Shown here: piece by piece, positions 42,453 through 53,811 of the stretch
Layout: each line of letters opens with the position of its first letter
How positions within the stretch are numbered: position 1 is the stretch's first letter
NCBI GenBank assembly: GCA_015179125.1
Contig: WHVA01000130.1
Span: 1 to 64,000 of the forward strand
Direction: 5' to 3'
Source: Gautieria morchelliformis
Lineage: Eukaryota > Basidiomycota > Agaricomycetes > Gomphales > Gomphaceae
Length of the DNA stretch: 64,000 nucleotides
The notes under the pieces: model-generated
What the model was told of the DNA's origin: nothing
Database searches by the model: none
The model's input: the letters and a program-made list of their open reading frames with translations, nothing else
Made by a program: the position numbers and the translations under genes

Positions 42453-43145
42453 TGTTACGTATCGAGATTTCCACTAAGTCGGAACTGGAAAGGACAGCGG
42501 CTTCAACTTATAGGTTGCGCCCCCAATGAACTATCGTCCTAGGTATTTCGGAAATGAGCCGGAAGTCGGAAAGTACTGGACCAGCTGTTTGGTCGGAACT
42601 TGAGTCGGAACTGAGGCGGAAGGCGGAAGACGGAAGGCTGAGAGAGAGACTGAGATCTTGCTAGACTCGCTGTGCTAAGAACGGGAGATGGAGCGAAGGA
42701 AATCAAGTATCGAAGGTGATTATCTGATTGCAGAATAACAGACATACATGAGGGGGTTTTTATACAAAGCGCAAAGCAACAAGTAATGGTGTTGTACTAA
42801 GCAAATTCCGGAGGAAGCGGAAGTCGAGTACAATGTGTGGGAACTAACTAATTGGGAACAATGGGACTACAAGGGGGGTTCAGGGTAAGGTAGAACAATG
42901 GCAAAGAACAAGGGGTCGGGAAATCATATCTGACAACGAACTACAAGGGTGACCGGATATATGGTTTTGATGGATGGCGAGGTGGGTCCGGTGGGTCCGA
43001 GTAATAGAGTCGAAAGAACAAGGGAAATGTACAAGGGGCGGAATGTCGGAAATGTCGGAGGGGCGGAACGTTGTGCGGAACTATTGGAGGGGCGGAAGGA
43101 GTGGCGGAACTGAGGGTCGGAAGTCGGAAATGAACGGTCGTAACA
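42453..43145 (-). repeat. Element A 3' LTR
   Basis: 693 bp, TGTTACGTATCG...CGGTCGTAACA on the plus strand, with no difference from 49806-50498 that I could find. Adjoining GTATCTCCCTTCTAAGG is the reverse of the polypurine tract. Confidence 0.97.
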
Positions 43146-43267
43146 GTATCTCCCTTCTAAGGTCGAGCCCCGCGAGACCACAAGTCGGAATCACGTGACT
43201 TGTGAACAAACGCGTCGGAGTTTGAAATATAGACGGGAAACAAGACGCGTCTTCTGTTTACTCCATC

Positions 43268-44473
43268 ATGAGCTCTTCAGTCGATTTCTCTAAAATGTCC
43301 AGTGCCGAGATGAAGCAGCACTTTGCTGATATTCTTGCGCAGAAGGAACTGGCCGAGAAGCGCGAGGCCGAGGAAGCCGCGCGGAAAGAGAGGGAGCGGC
43401 TGGAGGAGGAGCGCAAGGAACTGGAGCGTCGGGAGCAGGAACGGAAGGAGAAGGAGGAGCGTGACCGTAAGCGTCGCGAGGAGGAGTCGCGCGCCCGTGA
43501 AGAACAACGGAAACGGAATGCGGCCGAAAAGGCTGCGGAAGAAAAGGCCGTGGCGGAAAAGGCAGGGAAGTTCCGGGTGAGTCGGAAATGTCGTGGGGAG
43601 GTTCCGGAGCTCACAGAGAACTGCCAGAGAGTTGCCGATTCCGAGGGGGAGTCGGAAGCGGAAAGCACGCCGTCTCCAGAGGGCAAGGGGAAGCAAAAGG
43701 AAAGTGCTCCTATGCCGAACGTAGTTGAGGAGCGGAAACGGAGGGCGGACGAGTTCCAGCAGGCTCGGAAAGAGAAGCTGGCTCGGATACTGGAGTTGCG
43801 AGAGCTGGGACCGGAAAATCCTGCGATCCGGAAAAGGAAGTCCAGGGACGGTGAGGAGGAGAAGGCTCCTTGCGATACGTGCGAGGTTAAGGGCCTGGAG
43901 TGCGTGTGGTCGGAAAATCCGCGGGAGACGGCCTGCGAACGGTGCCGGGACAAGAAGTGCCGCTGCGTGGTGGATGGGTGTGCCGCGAGGGTGGAGCGGA
44001 AACGGCGCAGGGTTGAGACCGAGGGGCCTGAAACCCCCAAGTCAAAACCGGGACCAAGCGGGAAGAAGGCGGAAGGGTTTCCGGTGACCGGAACATCGGA
44101 GACAGCTGTGCTTAATCGCTTCAGCATGGCATCTCCGCTGCTAGACATCGCGGAGTCGCTGAGGGGGATCCGGAAAACCCAACGCGGGATCCGGAAGCTG
44201 CTGACGGATATGGCGGTGGTTCAGGAACAGCAGTTGCTGTCGTTCCAGAACCAGATGACCGTCATGTCGGCGGTCTTGGAGCAGTTCAAGCGCGAGTACC
44301 GGTGGCGGAACGAGATGGTCCGGGAAAGGATGGAACCGCGGGTGCAGGAGGAGAACGGGGCGGAAACGAGGGAACGGGTAGACACGGAGTTGGTGATCGC
44401 CGAGGTAGGAGGGTCGGAGAAAGATCCGGAAGCGGAAAGGGAGGTCGAGGCGGAGACCATGAGGGAGGAGTAG
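43268..44473 (+). CDS. Element A antisense accessory ORF (zinc-cluster-like)
   Basis: Open 401-codon ORF starting MSSSVDFSKMSSAEMKQHF, on the strand opposite to gag-pol, between the pol end (146 bp away) and the 3' LTR. Residues about 25-100 are Glu/Arg/Lys-rich and predicted coiled coil. Residues about 202-235 hold CDTCEVKGLEC, ten residues, then CERCRDKKCRC: CX2CX6C-X10-CX2CX6C, within the spacing of the fungal Zn2Cys6 (GAL4-type) cluster, followed by a basic stretch (RVERKRRRVE). The C-terminal third has a second predicted coiled coil (SLRGIRKTQRGIRKLL, FQNQMTVMSAVLEQF). It has no fungal-specific transcription-factor middle domain. DNA or RNA binding is inference. The family-B versions have a longer cysteine spacer and an intron. 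Confidence 0.8.
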   Translation: MSSSVDFSKMSSAEMKQHFADILAQKELAEKREAEEAARKERERLEEERKELERREQERKEKEERDRKRREEESRAREEQRKRNAAEKAAEEKAVAEKAGKFRVSRKCRGEVPELTENCQRVADSEGESEAESTPSPEGKGKQKESAPMPNVVEERKRRADEFQQARKEKLARILELRELGPENPAIRKRKSRDGEEEKAPCDTCEVKGLECVWSENPRETACERCRDKKCRCVVDGCAARVERKRRRVETEGPETPKSKPGPSGKKAEGFPVTGTSETAVLNRFSMASPLLDIAESLRGIRKTQRGIRKLLTDMAVVQEQQLLSFQNQMTVMSAVLEQFKREYRWRNEMVRERMEPRVQEENGAETRERVDTELVIAEVGGSEKDPEAEREVEAETMREE

Positions 44474-44618
44474 ATGTCGAAAAACCTGTAGATAATTTCT
44501 TGAAGTGTCGGAAAATAGGATATCGGAAGATTAATCGTTTTTTTTTTTTTGATAAATGTCCTGAGAACTGTGAAAGCAATGGTGTCGGAAATGAGGTCGG
44601 AAATGAGGTCGGAAATGA

Positions 44619-47600
44619 CTAGGGCGCGGGAATGGGGCCAGGCTTGTCAGGATATGACTTGTGGAAATCAGAGACGAGGTCAGAGGCGTGGTCAAGTTCC
44701 GTGGCGGAAATCCACGAAGTCTCTTCGTCAGTGTTTTCATAGCCTGCCCACTTGACTAGGTACTGGAGTTGGCAGCGGTATCTTCTGTCGAGCTTGGAGT
44801 TGAGAATTTCCGAAATCTCATATTCCGGTTCTCCGTCGATGACGACTGGCGGAGGCGGAGGTTGTTCTCGATTCGGAATTGTATTCGGAACTGCGGGTTC
44901 AAGCATGGAGACATGGAATACCGGATGTACTGCGCGCATATTGTCAGGAAGTCTGAGGGTGAAAGAACGACTGCCGGCCTTAGCGATGATCTCGTAAGGA
45001 CCAAGGTATTTCTCAGAGAGCTTCTTCGAGGGGCGAGTGGTGCGGAAGTTTTCCGCTTTGACAAAGGCTTTGTCGCCTATCTCGAATGCCGGTTGCGGAA
45101 GGCGTTTCCGATCGGCGGAAGTTTGGTATCTCTTCTGGGCAGCGGTAATGTTCTCTCGGAGGTGCTGGTGAAGGTCGTCAAGTTCCACAACGAAATCTCG
45201 GGCTCTTGCAGAGGCGAGGTCGCGTTCAGGGTGGATGGCGAGATTCGGGTGGTAGCCCTTGTTGGCATAAAAGGGTGAAATTCCGGTGGTAGCGGAAGGC
45301 GCGTTGTTGTAGGCAAATTCCGCGAGCGGAAGAAGGTCGGACCAATTGCTATGTTGGTAGTTGCAATAGACGCGGAGATACTGCTCAAGGGTCTGATTAG
45401 TACGTTCCGTTTGTCCGTCTCCTTCGGGATGATAACCGGAAGTGAAGTGGAGCTTCATGTCGAGAGCCTTTCCGAGGGTGCGGAAAAAGGATGACACGAA
45501 TTCGGATCCACGGTCGGAAGTGACATGGGAAGGGATCCCGTGCTTGGAAAAGACGTGGAGCACAAAGAGCTGTGCGAGCTGGGCGGAAGTTATGGTGTCG
45601 TAGGTCGGAATAAAGATGGACTGCTTTGTAAGGCGGTCAACGATCACTAGAATGGTATCATAGCCGGATGACTTAGGAAGTTTCTCAATGAAATCCATGG
45701 ATATCGAATTCCAGGGTTGATCCGGGATCGGAAGTTGCTTCAGGAGGCCGTAGGGTTTGTGACGTTGAGGCTTGGCTCGCATACAGGTGGTGCATGACTT
45801 GCAGTAGTCTTGGACCATCGTGCGGAGGAGAGGCCAAGTATAGGTGCGTCGGATTATGTCGAGGGTTTTGTTCTGACCTTGGTGTCCTGAGAGCGGATGA
45901 TCGTGGCTTTGCTGGAGCACGCGAAGTCGTAGATCGTTGGTGTCCGGAACGTAAATCCGGGACTTGTACCGGAGAAATCCGTCGGAATCGAGGGACCATC
46001 CAGGACTGGTGGGGTCATCGAGGTGGGCTGCGGAGGTGGGGTCGGAACTGAGTGCGGATCGGATGTCGGAATGGAGAGACTCGGTGTCCATAATAATTGA
46101 GGCGCGGAGTAGCGGAAATTGCAATGCTGTGGCACGCAGGGACGATGCCAGTTGCTCAGTAGAGAATACTGGGCGGAAATTGTGCGGATTAACGCTGGCA
46201 TAGTCGCTACTTCCCTCTTTTGGGTAGACGTCCCAACGTCTAGTGAGCGCGTCGGGTTTTGCTCCGAGCTTTCCGGGGCGGAAACGGATTACCATATTGA
46301 ACTGTGAGAGATATTCAGACCAGCGGACTTGACGGCGAGTCAAAATCTTAGTGGTTGCAAAATACTCAAGGTTCTTATGATCCGTTACAACGTCGATCGG
46401 ATAAGTTGGACCTTCGAGGTAGTGTCTCCAGATTTTGAAGGCTTCGAAAATCGCAAGTAGTTCCTTATCGTGGACGTCGTAGTTGAGTTCCGGGGCGGAA
46501 AAGGTGCGGGAATGAAAGGCGATCGGATGAATTTCTCCGTCGTCGGGTGAAATGATGGAAAGAATGGCGGCTAGCGCGTAGTCAGAAGCGTCGGTTTCGA
46601 GTACAAGTTGGGCATCAGGAATCCAGAAACCGAGTATGGGAGCCGTGGTGAAGGCCGATTTGAGAGCTTCAAATGCGGAACGGCATTCCGGAGTGAAATT
46701 CCATGGGGCACCCTTCCTGGTGAGACGCGTGAGCGGAACAGTAATGTCGGAAAAATTATAAATGAAACGCCGGTAAAAATTGGCGAAGCCAAGGAAAGAC
46801 TGCACATCCTTAACACGTCGGGGTTCCGGCCATTCTTGAATTGCCTTGACCTTGTCCTCTGCCATGGTAAGACCTGTTGGAGAGAGGATGTAGCGAGGTA
46901 TTCGACCGTGTCGCGATGCCATTCGCATTTCTCTGCTTTTGCGTAGAGATGGTGTTTGCGTAGGCGGCGGAGTACTTCGCGGACATGTTCCCGATGTTTT
47001 TCCGGTGTGTCGGAATAGATGAGGATGTCGTCAATGTAGACTAAAACGCATACGTCGAGGAGGTCGGAAAATACGTCGTTCATGAATCGCTGAAAAGCGG
47101 CGGGAGCATTGGTTAGACCAAAAGGCATGACAGTCCACTCAAAAGCACCGTAGCGGGTGCGGAAGGTGGTTTTCCACTCGTCACCTTCCCGGATGCGGAC
47201 AAGGTGATAAGCGTGCCGGAGGTCAATTTTGGTGTAGATCTTCGCCCTGCGGGGGGTGTCGAGTAAGTCGGAAATGCGCGGAAGCGGATATTTGTCCTTT
47301 TTAGTGAGGGCATTGAGTCCGCGGAAATCGACGCAGAGGCGGAGAGATCCATCCTTCTTCTTGACGAAGAGGACCGGAGCGCCATGCGGAGACAGCGAAG
47401 GGCGGATAAAGCCCATGTTGAGATGTTCATCGACGAACTCTCGGAGAGTCAGGAGTTCACTTTGCGAAAGGGAGTAGATCGGTCCAAGGGGCGGAGATGC
47501 TCCTTCTTCCAGTTCTATCTTCAAGTCGTAAGGTCGATGTTCAGCAGGTTTGTCGGCTTTGGCCTTATTGAACACGTCCGGGAAGTCACGATATTCTTCC

Positions 47601-48300
47601 GGAACTGAGCTCATGTCGACCGGGGTGGAAGTCGAGGCGGAACGAGCCTTGACTGAAGCCGAATCGGAGAGGTGAAGCTGGAAAACGGTCGTATCTTCTT
47701 GCCGTTGCAATACGCGGAAAGCGGTGGCGGAAACGAGCGCAATTCGAGGAGCTTCGAGGGGCGGAGGTGCTAAAGCGGGACCGGAGTGCGGAACTGAATC
47801 CACGAGCGGAGTTGCAGAAGAGGCCTGAGCCATCTTTGCGGACGACGTCGGAATAGACGGAAGTTGATCCGGGGTACGGAACTGTATTTGACCCAATGCC
47901 CAGTTAATCGACGGATTATATCGGGTGAGCCAATTGTGTCCTAGTACAACGGAACAGCTAGCATCTAGCGGAGTAACGTAAAACGTAACTTCATGGTTGT
48001 CCCCAGTAGCGAAACGGATAGACAGATCCACAACTTGGGAAATTCCCGTGTTGGAAGACCCGTCGAAAAGGCGGAGCGGAATAGTCGGAATGTTGCGGGT
48101 CGGAAGTTTATGTTTCAAAACAAAGTCGGAATCGAGGAAACAATGAGTCGAACCGGAGTCGACCAATGCTGTAAACGGGGGTGCGGAAATGGTGTCAGAA
48201 GTGAGCGGAACAGAGAGAGAGTCGGAGGACGAAAGAGCGGATGCGTTGAGTTTAACCTCGTTTGTCGCACGAATGGGGTCAACACAGCCCTCGGCTCGTG
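44619..48300 (-). pseudogene. Element A pol (PR-RT-RH-INT-chromodomain)
   Basis: Protease ([33 protein letters not shown]), RT ([51 protein letters not shown]), RNase H ([30 protein letters not shown]), H2C2 finger (GHQGQNKTLDIIRRTY .. CKSCTTCM), integrase core (ISMDFIEKLP, VTSDRGSEFVS, GQTERTNQTLEQYL), a GPY-type module (EKYLGPYEIIAKAG) and a chromodomain (EYEISEILNSKLDRR .. YLVKWAGYENTDEETSW). Full family length of about 1,200 codons with about one break. Gag and pol are separate reading units, as in many Ty3/gypsy elements that use read-through or frameshifting. Confidence 0.94.
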
Positions 48301-48322
48301 CGGAAGGCCGGAGGACTGCTGA

Positions 48323-49772
48323 CTATTTTTTTGAATCCGCAGCGGGAACCGCTTCGGATTTCTCTTCCGTCTTTGCTGCGCGGCCCTTGGCCTTAGCAGC
48401 GGAGGCGGAAGCGCGAGTGCAGTCGCGAGCGACGTGACCTCCTTTGCCGCAGAAGAGGCAAAGGTTGTTGTCCATGCGACGCTGGCGTTCTACAGGGGTT
48501 AGTTTTCCGTCCTTCCCAAGTTTGTCGGAAAGATCCGGGGTACTCTTCCGGGCGTTGGTGTTAGAACCAGAGGCCTGGTTGTTCCGAGGGGTGTTGTTGT
48601 TGTTCCGGTTGCCGGAGTTGGATCCGGAACTGTTGTTGTTGTTGTTTCCGGAGTTGGTGTTTCCGGAATTGGTCTTCTTCTTGTCTTTATCAGACTTCTT
48701 GTCAGAAGACTTGTCGTTCTTGCTCTGGGCGGAAGTTTCACGAGCAATCTCGGAGTGTCTTTCCCAGTAGCGCGAATCGATGGATTGGGCGAGGTTGCGG
48801 AGGTCGGTAAGGGTGGCGGGTTTTCCGACGCGGGCAATTTCATCCTTGATGCGGGATGGCAAGCCCATGTAAAACTGGCGTCGGAGTGCGGCTTCTCCCC
48901 ATTGGACTCGAGGAGCGAGCTGCTGAAACGTGACGATATATTTAGCTATCTTATGAGTGTCTTTCATGCGAAGCTTATCGAGTTCGTTCTCCGCATCGGC
49001 TTCCATATCAAATGGTCCGAAGTTGCTGCGGAGTTCGGAAATGAAATTGGGGTAATCGTCGGCCCAGTCGACGAGAGCGAACGGATCCATGAGGGCGGGT
49101 TCGAAATAGTCGAGCGCCGTGCCTCGGAGATAGGAAAGGGCATAATTGACCTTTCGTTCGTCGTCGGGAAAGGCGTCGGGACGATCACGGAAATTGAGTT
49201 GAAGCTGAACCAGAAATGGCTGGAGCTTCTTGGGGTCGGAACCGTCGAACTGATCTGGTTCGCGGACCTTTGTCTTGGGGCGTGGTGGTGCTTGGGCCGG
49301 GCGCTGGAGTTGTCCGGCTAGCATGGCGATGGCTTGTGCAAGATCCGGAACTGGCGCGGGCGGAACTGGGTTGGCGGGAATCTGAGGTGGAATTGGAGGT
49401 GGAGGACCGCCGGGAGGACCGCCTGGGGGACCGCCGGGAGGACCGCCTGGGGGACCGCCGGGAGGACCGCCTGGGGGACCGCCTGGAGGGGCCGCCTGGA
49501 GGTGGTGGTGGTGGAGCTGGGCGTCGGTATGACGCTGCTGTTTGTTCGCCGCTGCTACTCGTCGAATTCCCGTCGTAGTCGGGATTGTCGTCGGGATTAG
49601 CGTCGGGAACTTCTTCGAAACGTTGCGGAAAAGCATCGGAAAGCTCATCGTCGGCACGAGAGCTGTTGGAGGGTTCCGCGTGCCTTGGTGCTGCGGATCT
49701 AAGATTGCCAAAATAAGAGAGAGCTTCGACAGCTCCTGCTCGAGCTGAAGTAGCTGTGGTACGAGGAGGCAT
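48323..49772 (-). pseudogene. Element A gag
   Basis: An N-terminal Ser/Asp/Pro-rich part (MPPRTTATSARAGAVEAL), a seven-fold Gly-Gly-Pro-Pro repeat near 49395-49500, the capsid region (VREPDQFDGSDPKKLQPFL, YFEPALMDPF, LRSNFGPFD), a long Asn/Ser/Lys-rich linker and a CCHC zinc knuckle (CLFCGKGGHVARDC). Particle-forming protein of the element. Length is normal for the family. About one break. Confidence 0.9.
49395..49500. repeat. GGPP-coding tandem repeat in element A gag
   Basis: About seven to eight near-identical 12-bp units (GGACCGCCGGGA or GGACCGCCTGGG on the plus strand), read as Gly-Gly-Pro-Pro on the gag strand. A replication-slippage hotspot. Confidence 0.9.
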
Positions 49773-49805
49773 AGTGATAGTTATCGGGTGGGAATCAGAT
49801 AATAC

Positions 49806-50498
49806 TGTTACGTATCGAGATTTCCACTAAGTCGGAACTGGAAAGGACAGCGGCTTCAACTTATAGGTTGCGCCCCCAATGAACTATCGTCCTAGGTATT
49901 TCGGAAATGAGCCGGAAGTCGGAAAGTACTGGACCAGCTGTTTGGTCGGAACTTGAGTCGGAACTGAGGCGGAAGGCGGAAGACGGAAGGCTGAGAGAGA
50001 GACTGAGATCTTGCTAGACTCGCTGTGCTAAGAACGGGAGATGGAGCGAAGGAAATCAAGTATCGAAGGTGATTATCTGATTGCAGAATAACAGACATAC
50101 ATGAGGGGGTTTTTATACAAAGCGCAAAGCAACAAGTAATGGTGTTGTACTAAGCAAATTCCGGAGGAAGCGGAAGTCGAGTACAATGTGTGGGAACTAA
50201 CTAATTGGGAACAATGGGACTACAAGGGGGGTTCAGGGTAAGGTAGAACAATGGCAAAGAACAAGGGGTCGGGAAATCATATCTGACAACGAACTACAAG
50301 GGTGACCGGATATATGGTTTTGATGGATGGCGAGGTGGGTCCGGTGGGTCCGAGTAATAGAGTCGAAAGAACAAGGGAAATGTACAAGGGGCGGAATGTC
50401 GGAAATGTCGGAGGGGCGGAACGTTGTGCGGAACTATTGGAGGGGCGGAAGGAGTGGCGGAACTGAGGGTCGGAAGTCGGAAATGAACGGTCGTAACA
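49806..50498 (-). repeat. Element A 5' LTR
   Basis: 693 bp, apparently identical to 42453-43145. Next to it, on the element's strand, comes GTATTATCTGATTCCC, the primer-site position. Confidence 0.97.
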
Positions 50499-52586
50499 GA
50501 GTCAGGCTTCGTTCCGAGGCGACCAGGTCGGAAACGTATGGCGAGGTTGAATTGGGAAAGGTATTCTGACCACCGAGCTTGTCGATGGGTCAAGAGCTTC
50601 ATTGTTGAAAAGTATTCGAGGTTCTTGTGGTCGGTGATAACGTCGACAGGGTCGCCAGAGCCCTCTAGGTAGTGTCTCCAGCGTTGAAAAGCTTCAAAAA
50701 TGGTGAGGAGCTTCTTGTCGTGAACATCGTAGTTGAGCTCAGTAGAGGTGAATGTGCGGGAGTGGAAAGGGACGGGATGAAGTTCGCCTTCCAAGATTCG
50801 CAGTGATAAGATTGCCACTAAGGCATAATCTGAAGCATCAGTCTCTACGATTAGCGGAAGGTCAGGAATCCAGTGGGTAAGGATAGGAGCGGTAGTGAAC
50901 GCCCTCTTCAGCAGGTTGAAGGCCTGCCGACAATCCTCGGAAAAGTTCCAAGGGGTACCCTTGCGGGTGAGTCGGGTGAGGGGAATGGTGATGTCGGAGT
51001 AGTTGTGAATGAAACGTCGGTAGAAGTTGGCGAAGCCGAGGAAGGATTGGATGTCGCAAACTTTGCGAGGTTCAGGCCAGTCTTGAATGACCTTTACCTT
51101 GTCGTCCGCCATAGTGAGGCCCTCGGGAGAGAGTATGTAGCCAAGGAATTCAACCGAGTCGCGATGAAACTCGCATTTATCTTCTTTGGCGAAGAGGTTG
51201 TTGAGTCGCAGTCGTCGCAAGACTTCTTTGACATGTTCAACATGTTTGGAGGGGTCACTGGAGTAGATTAGAATGTCATCCAAGTATACCACCACACAAA
51301 CGTCCAAAAGGTTGGCGAAAATCTCGTTCATGAATCTCTGGAAAGCAGCAGGGCCATTAGTGAGACCAAATGGCATAACCAACCATTCAAAAGACCCATA
51401 GCGAGTCCTGAAGGCGGTTTTCCATTCGTCCCCCTCGGCCACCCGTACGAGATGGTAAGCATGACGAAGGTCAATCTTCGTATAGATGCGAGCATTCTTT
51501 GGAGCATCAAGTAAGTCAGCAATCAATGGCCAAGGATACCGATCTTTTTTGATATCTTGTTTAAACCTCGGAAGTCGACACACAACCGAAGTGAGCCATC
51601 TTTTTTGCGAACAAACAATACCGGTGCACCATGAGGCGAGCGTGAAGGTCGGATGAAACCGATGTTCAAGTGCTCGTCGATGAACTCGCGAAGTGCTTTG
51701 AGCTCGGAAGCCGAGAGAGAGTAGATGGGACCGATAGGCGGCGAGGTCCCTTCTTCGAGGTTGATTTTGATATCGTGGGGTCGGTGGGGAGCTAGAGTGT
51801 CAGCGCGTGCTTTGCTGAATACATCTGCAAATTCGTGATATACTTCGGGAACATGTTTCTTAACATTCTCAGAAAGCTCGGAGGAACCTTCTCCCGATGT
51901 TGCCCCTCTGGCAAGGAGCTCAGGCGAATCCAGATTGAGCTGAAACACTTCGGACCCTTCCAATCTAGATGCACGCATGAAAGCGGGTGCATTGATTAGG
52001 GACACGAGCAGTGCTTGCAACTTCGGAGGCGAGTTCGGAGGCAAGGTCGGAGGCGGGGGCGAAGATGCCATAGGCGAGGTCGAAGTCGTAGCCGAAGCTG
52101 AGCGGCCTGACGTTGCCGTGGTCGCTGGAGCTGTAGTTAGGTCGATGGTCTTGAAAGTAATACTGCCCAATACCCAGTCAATCGACGGATTGTAGCGGGT
52201 GAGCCAGTTGTGGCCAAGTACCATCGAGCAACTTGAGTCGAGCGAGGTTACGTAGACGGTAACCCATTGTTGTTCGCCAGTCGGAAAGCAAATGCAGAGG
52301 TCTAGAGCTTGGGTAATGGTAGTGTTAGTACTACCGTCAAATAGTTTCAAGGGTATAGGAGAGACAGGATAAACAGGCATAGAGTACTTCTGGACAAATC
52401 TGGATTCAATAAAACAATCTGAGGACCCTCAGTCAACTAATGCAACAAAAGCGACGTTGGGGAGCTAAGGCGAGGTTAGATCTACATTAAGGGAATCTTT
52501 GGACAATGAATGAGAAGCGGTGCTGAGTCTGAGCACACGGGTGAGGTTACCGCAATCCTCGGATCGTGTGGTTCTGAGGTTGCTAC

Positions 52587-53805
52587 CTATTTTTTCACCT
52601 CCGTAATGGAGGCCAAAGTCCCCTCGTTAGGGGTCTTCGCTGCCCGACCTTTAGAACCGCTACCGCTGGTAGACTTGTTCTTCGGGCATTCCTTGACGAT
52701 GTGGCCTTTGGTGCCGCAAAGCAGACAAAGGCCTTGGTCGACCCGACGTTGGCGCTCCTCGGGAAGTAGTTTGCCATCCTTCCCGAGCTTGCTTGAAATG
52801 TCGGGCTGGCTCTTGTTGTTCGAAGAGTTGTTGTTGGAACCCTTGCCACTGTTGTTAGTCTTGTTGCGGTTCTTATTGTTATTGGAACCGCTGGAAGACT
52901 GGTTGTTGTTAGTGGCATTGCTGCTGGACTGATTAGCAGTGGGTGCATGCTGGGAGTTATGACCATTGATCATGGCATCATATTCCTTGCGCTCCCAGTA
53001 ACGGCTGTCGCATTCCAGCGCGAAGTTCCTAAGCTCGGCGAGGCTGCGGAATCGAGGGAAGTGAAGTAAGTCGTCCTTGATTCTTTTGGCCAAGCCCTTG
53101 TAGGCGAAGTGTCGGAGGGCCGCATCGTTCCATTGAGTCCGAGTCGAAGCTCGGGCGAACTCGATAAAGAATCGCGCGGCCTTGTGGTGCTCTTTCATGA
53201 CGATCTTCTCAAGGTCGATCTCGGCTTGGGCGGCATTGTCGTATGGGCCGAAGTTGAGCTCGAGTTCGGCCTTGAAGCTGTCCCAGTCCTCGAGCCAGTC
53301 TGGCTCGGGCTGGACTTCGCCGAGGATCGCCGGCTCGAAGTACTGTAGAGCTGAGCCCGACAGGTAAGAAATAGCATACTGCACCTTCGAGGCCCCAGTC
53401 TTGAAAGCTGTGGGACGATCTCGAAAGTTGAGCACGCATTGAAGGAAGAAGGTGCGAAGCTTGGCCTGGTCAGTACCGTCATAACTATCCGGTTCCTTGA
53501 CCTTGGCTCGTGCTTCAGACTCGCCAGGTTTCGCGAGCTTGATGAACACTCGACGCATAAGCTCGTTGTCCTCGAGGTCACCGAGGTCCTCGGGTGGCAG
53601 GTTGGGGAGGTCCTCATCATTGTCAGAACTTCCTGAGCCATCACCTGGATCACCTGAAGGGTCACCGGGGTTAGGCCTACCTTTGCCTTTGTTACTAGGC
53701 TCGGTGGGGTCAGCCAGGGGTATCCCCGAGGACGGTGGTGAGTCGTCGGGGGCTTCTGAGAAACGTCGTTGTTCTGATATACCCCGAAGGGTGTAAGCAG
53801 TCTGA
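52587..53805 (-). pseudogene. Element B gag
   Basis: Acidic Ser/Pro/Gly-rich start (PSNKGKGRPNPGDPSG), capsid region (VKEPDSYDGTDQAKLRTFFL, ALQYFEPAIL, ELELNFGPYD), Asn/Ser-rich linker and CCHC knuckle (CLLCGTKGHIVKEC). Clearly homologous to the gag of element A. Looks mostly open. Confidence 0.9.
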
Positions 53806-53811
53806 AAATAC

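Larger units (their letters stand above)
42453..50498 (-). mobile_element. Element A: nearly whole Ty3/gypsy chromovirus
   Basis: 8046 bp with 693-bp LTRs at both ends that read as identical, and the perfect TSD GAGTC at 42448-42452 and 50499-50503 inside element B pol. Gag and pol are long and open over most of their length with about two apparent breaks; the accessory gene on the other strand is open. Identical LTRs mean a very recent insertion. Order: 5' LTR, gag, PR-RT-RH-INT-chromodomain, oppositely oriented accessory ORF, 3' LTR, the same layout as family B. Confidence 0.96.
40815..52450 (-). pseudogene. Element B pol region, interrupted by element A
   Basis: Protease side near 52100-52400 ([36 protein letters not shown]), RT ([51 protein letters not shown]), RNase H ([17 protein letters not shown]), H2C2 finger (CKTCTTCMRSKPQRH), integrase core (ISMDFIEQLP, VTSDRGSEFVS, GQTERANQTLEQ) and chromodomain (EFEVSEILDSKI ... 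YLVRWTGYEGTDEETSW). Element A splits it between RNase H and integrase. A few other breaks. Confidence 0.92.

Noticed and set aside
43268-44473. Host GAL4-type transcription factor gene
   Set aside because: It lies wholly between pol and the 3' LTR of element A, a layout shared with family B, and lacks the fungal-specific transcription-factor domain. It is an element-borne gene.
49185-49772. A second, Ser/Arg-repeat protein overlapping element A gag
   Set aside because: The Arg-Ser repeat is the shifted reading of the Gly-Gly-Pro-Pro tandem repeat of gag and has no independent support.
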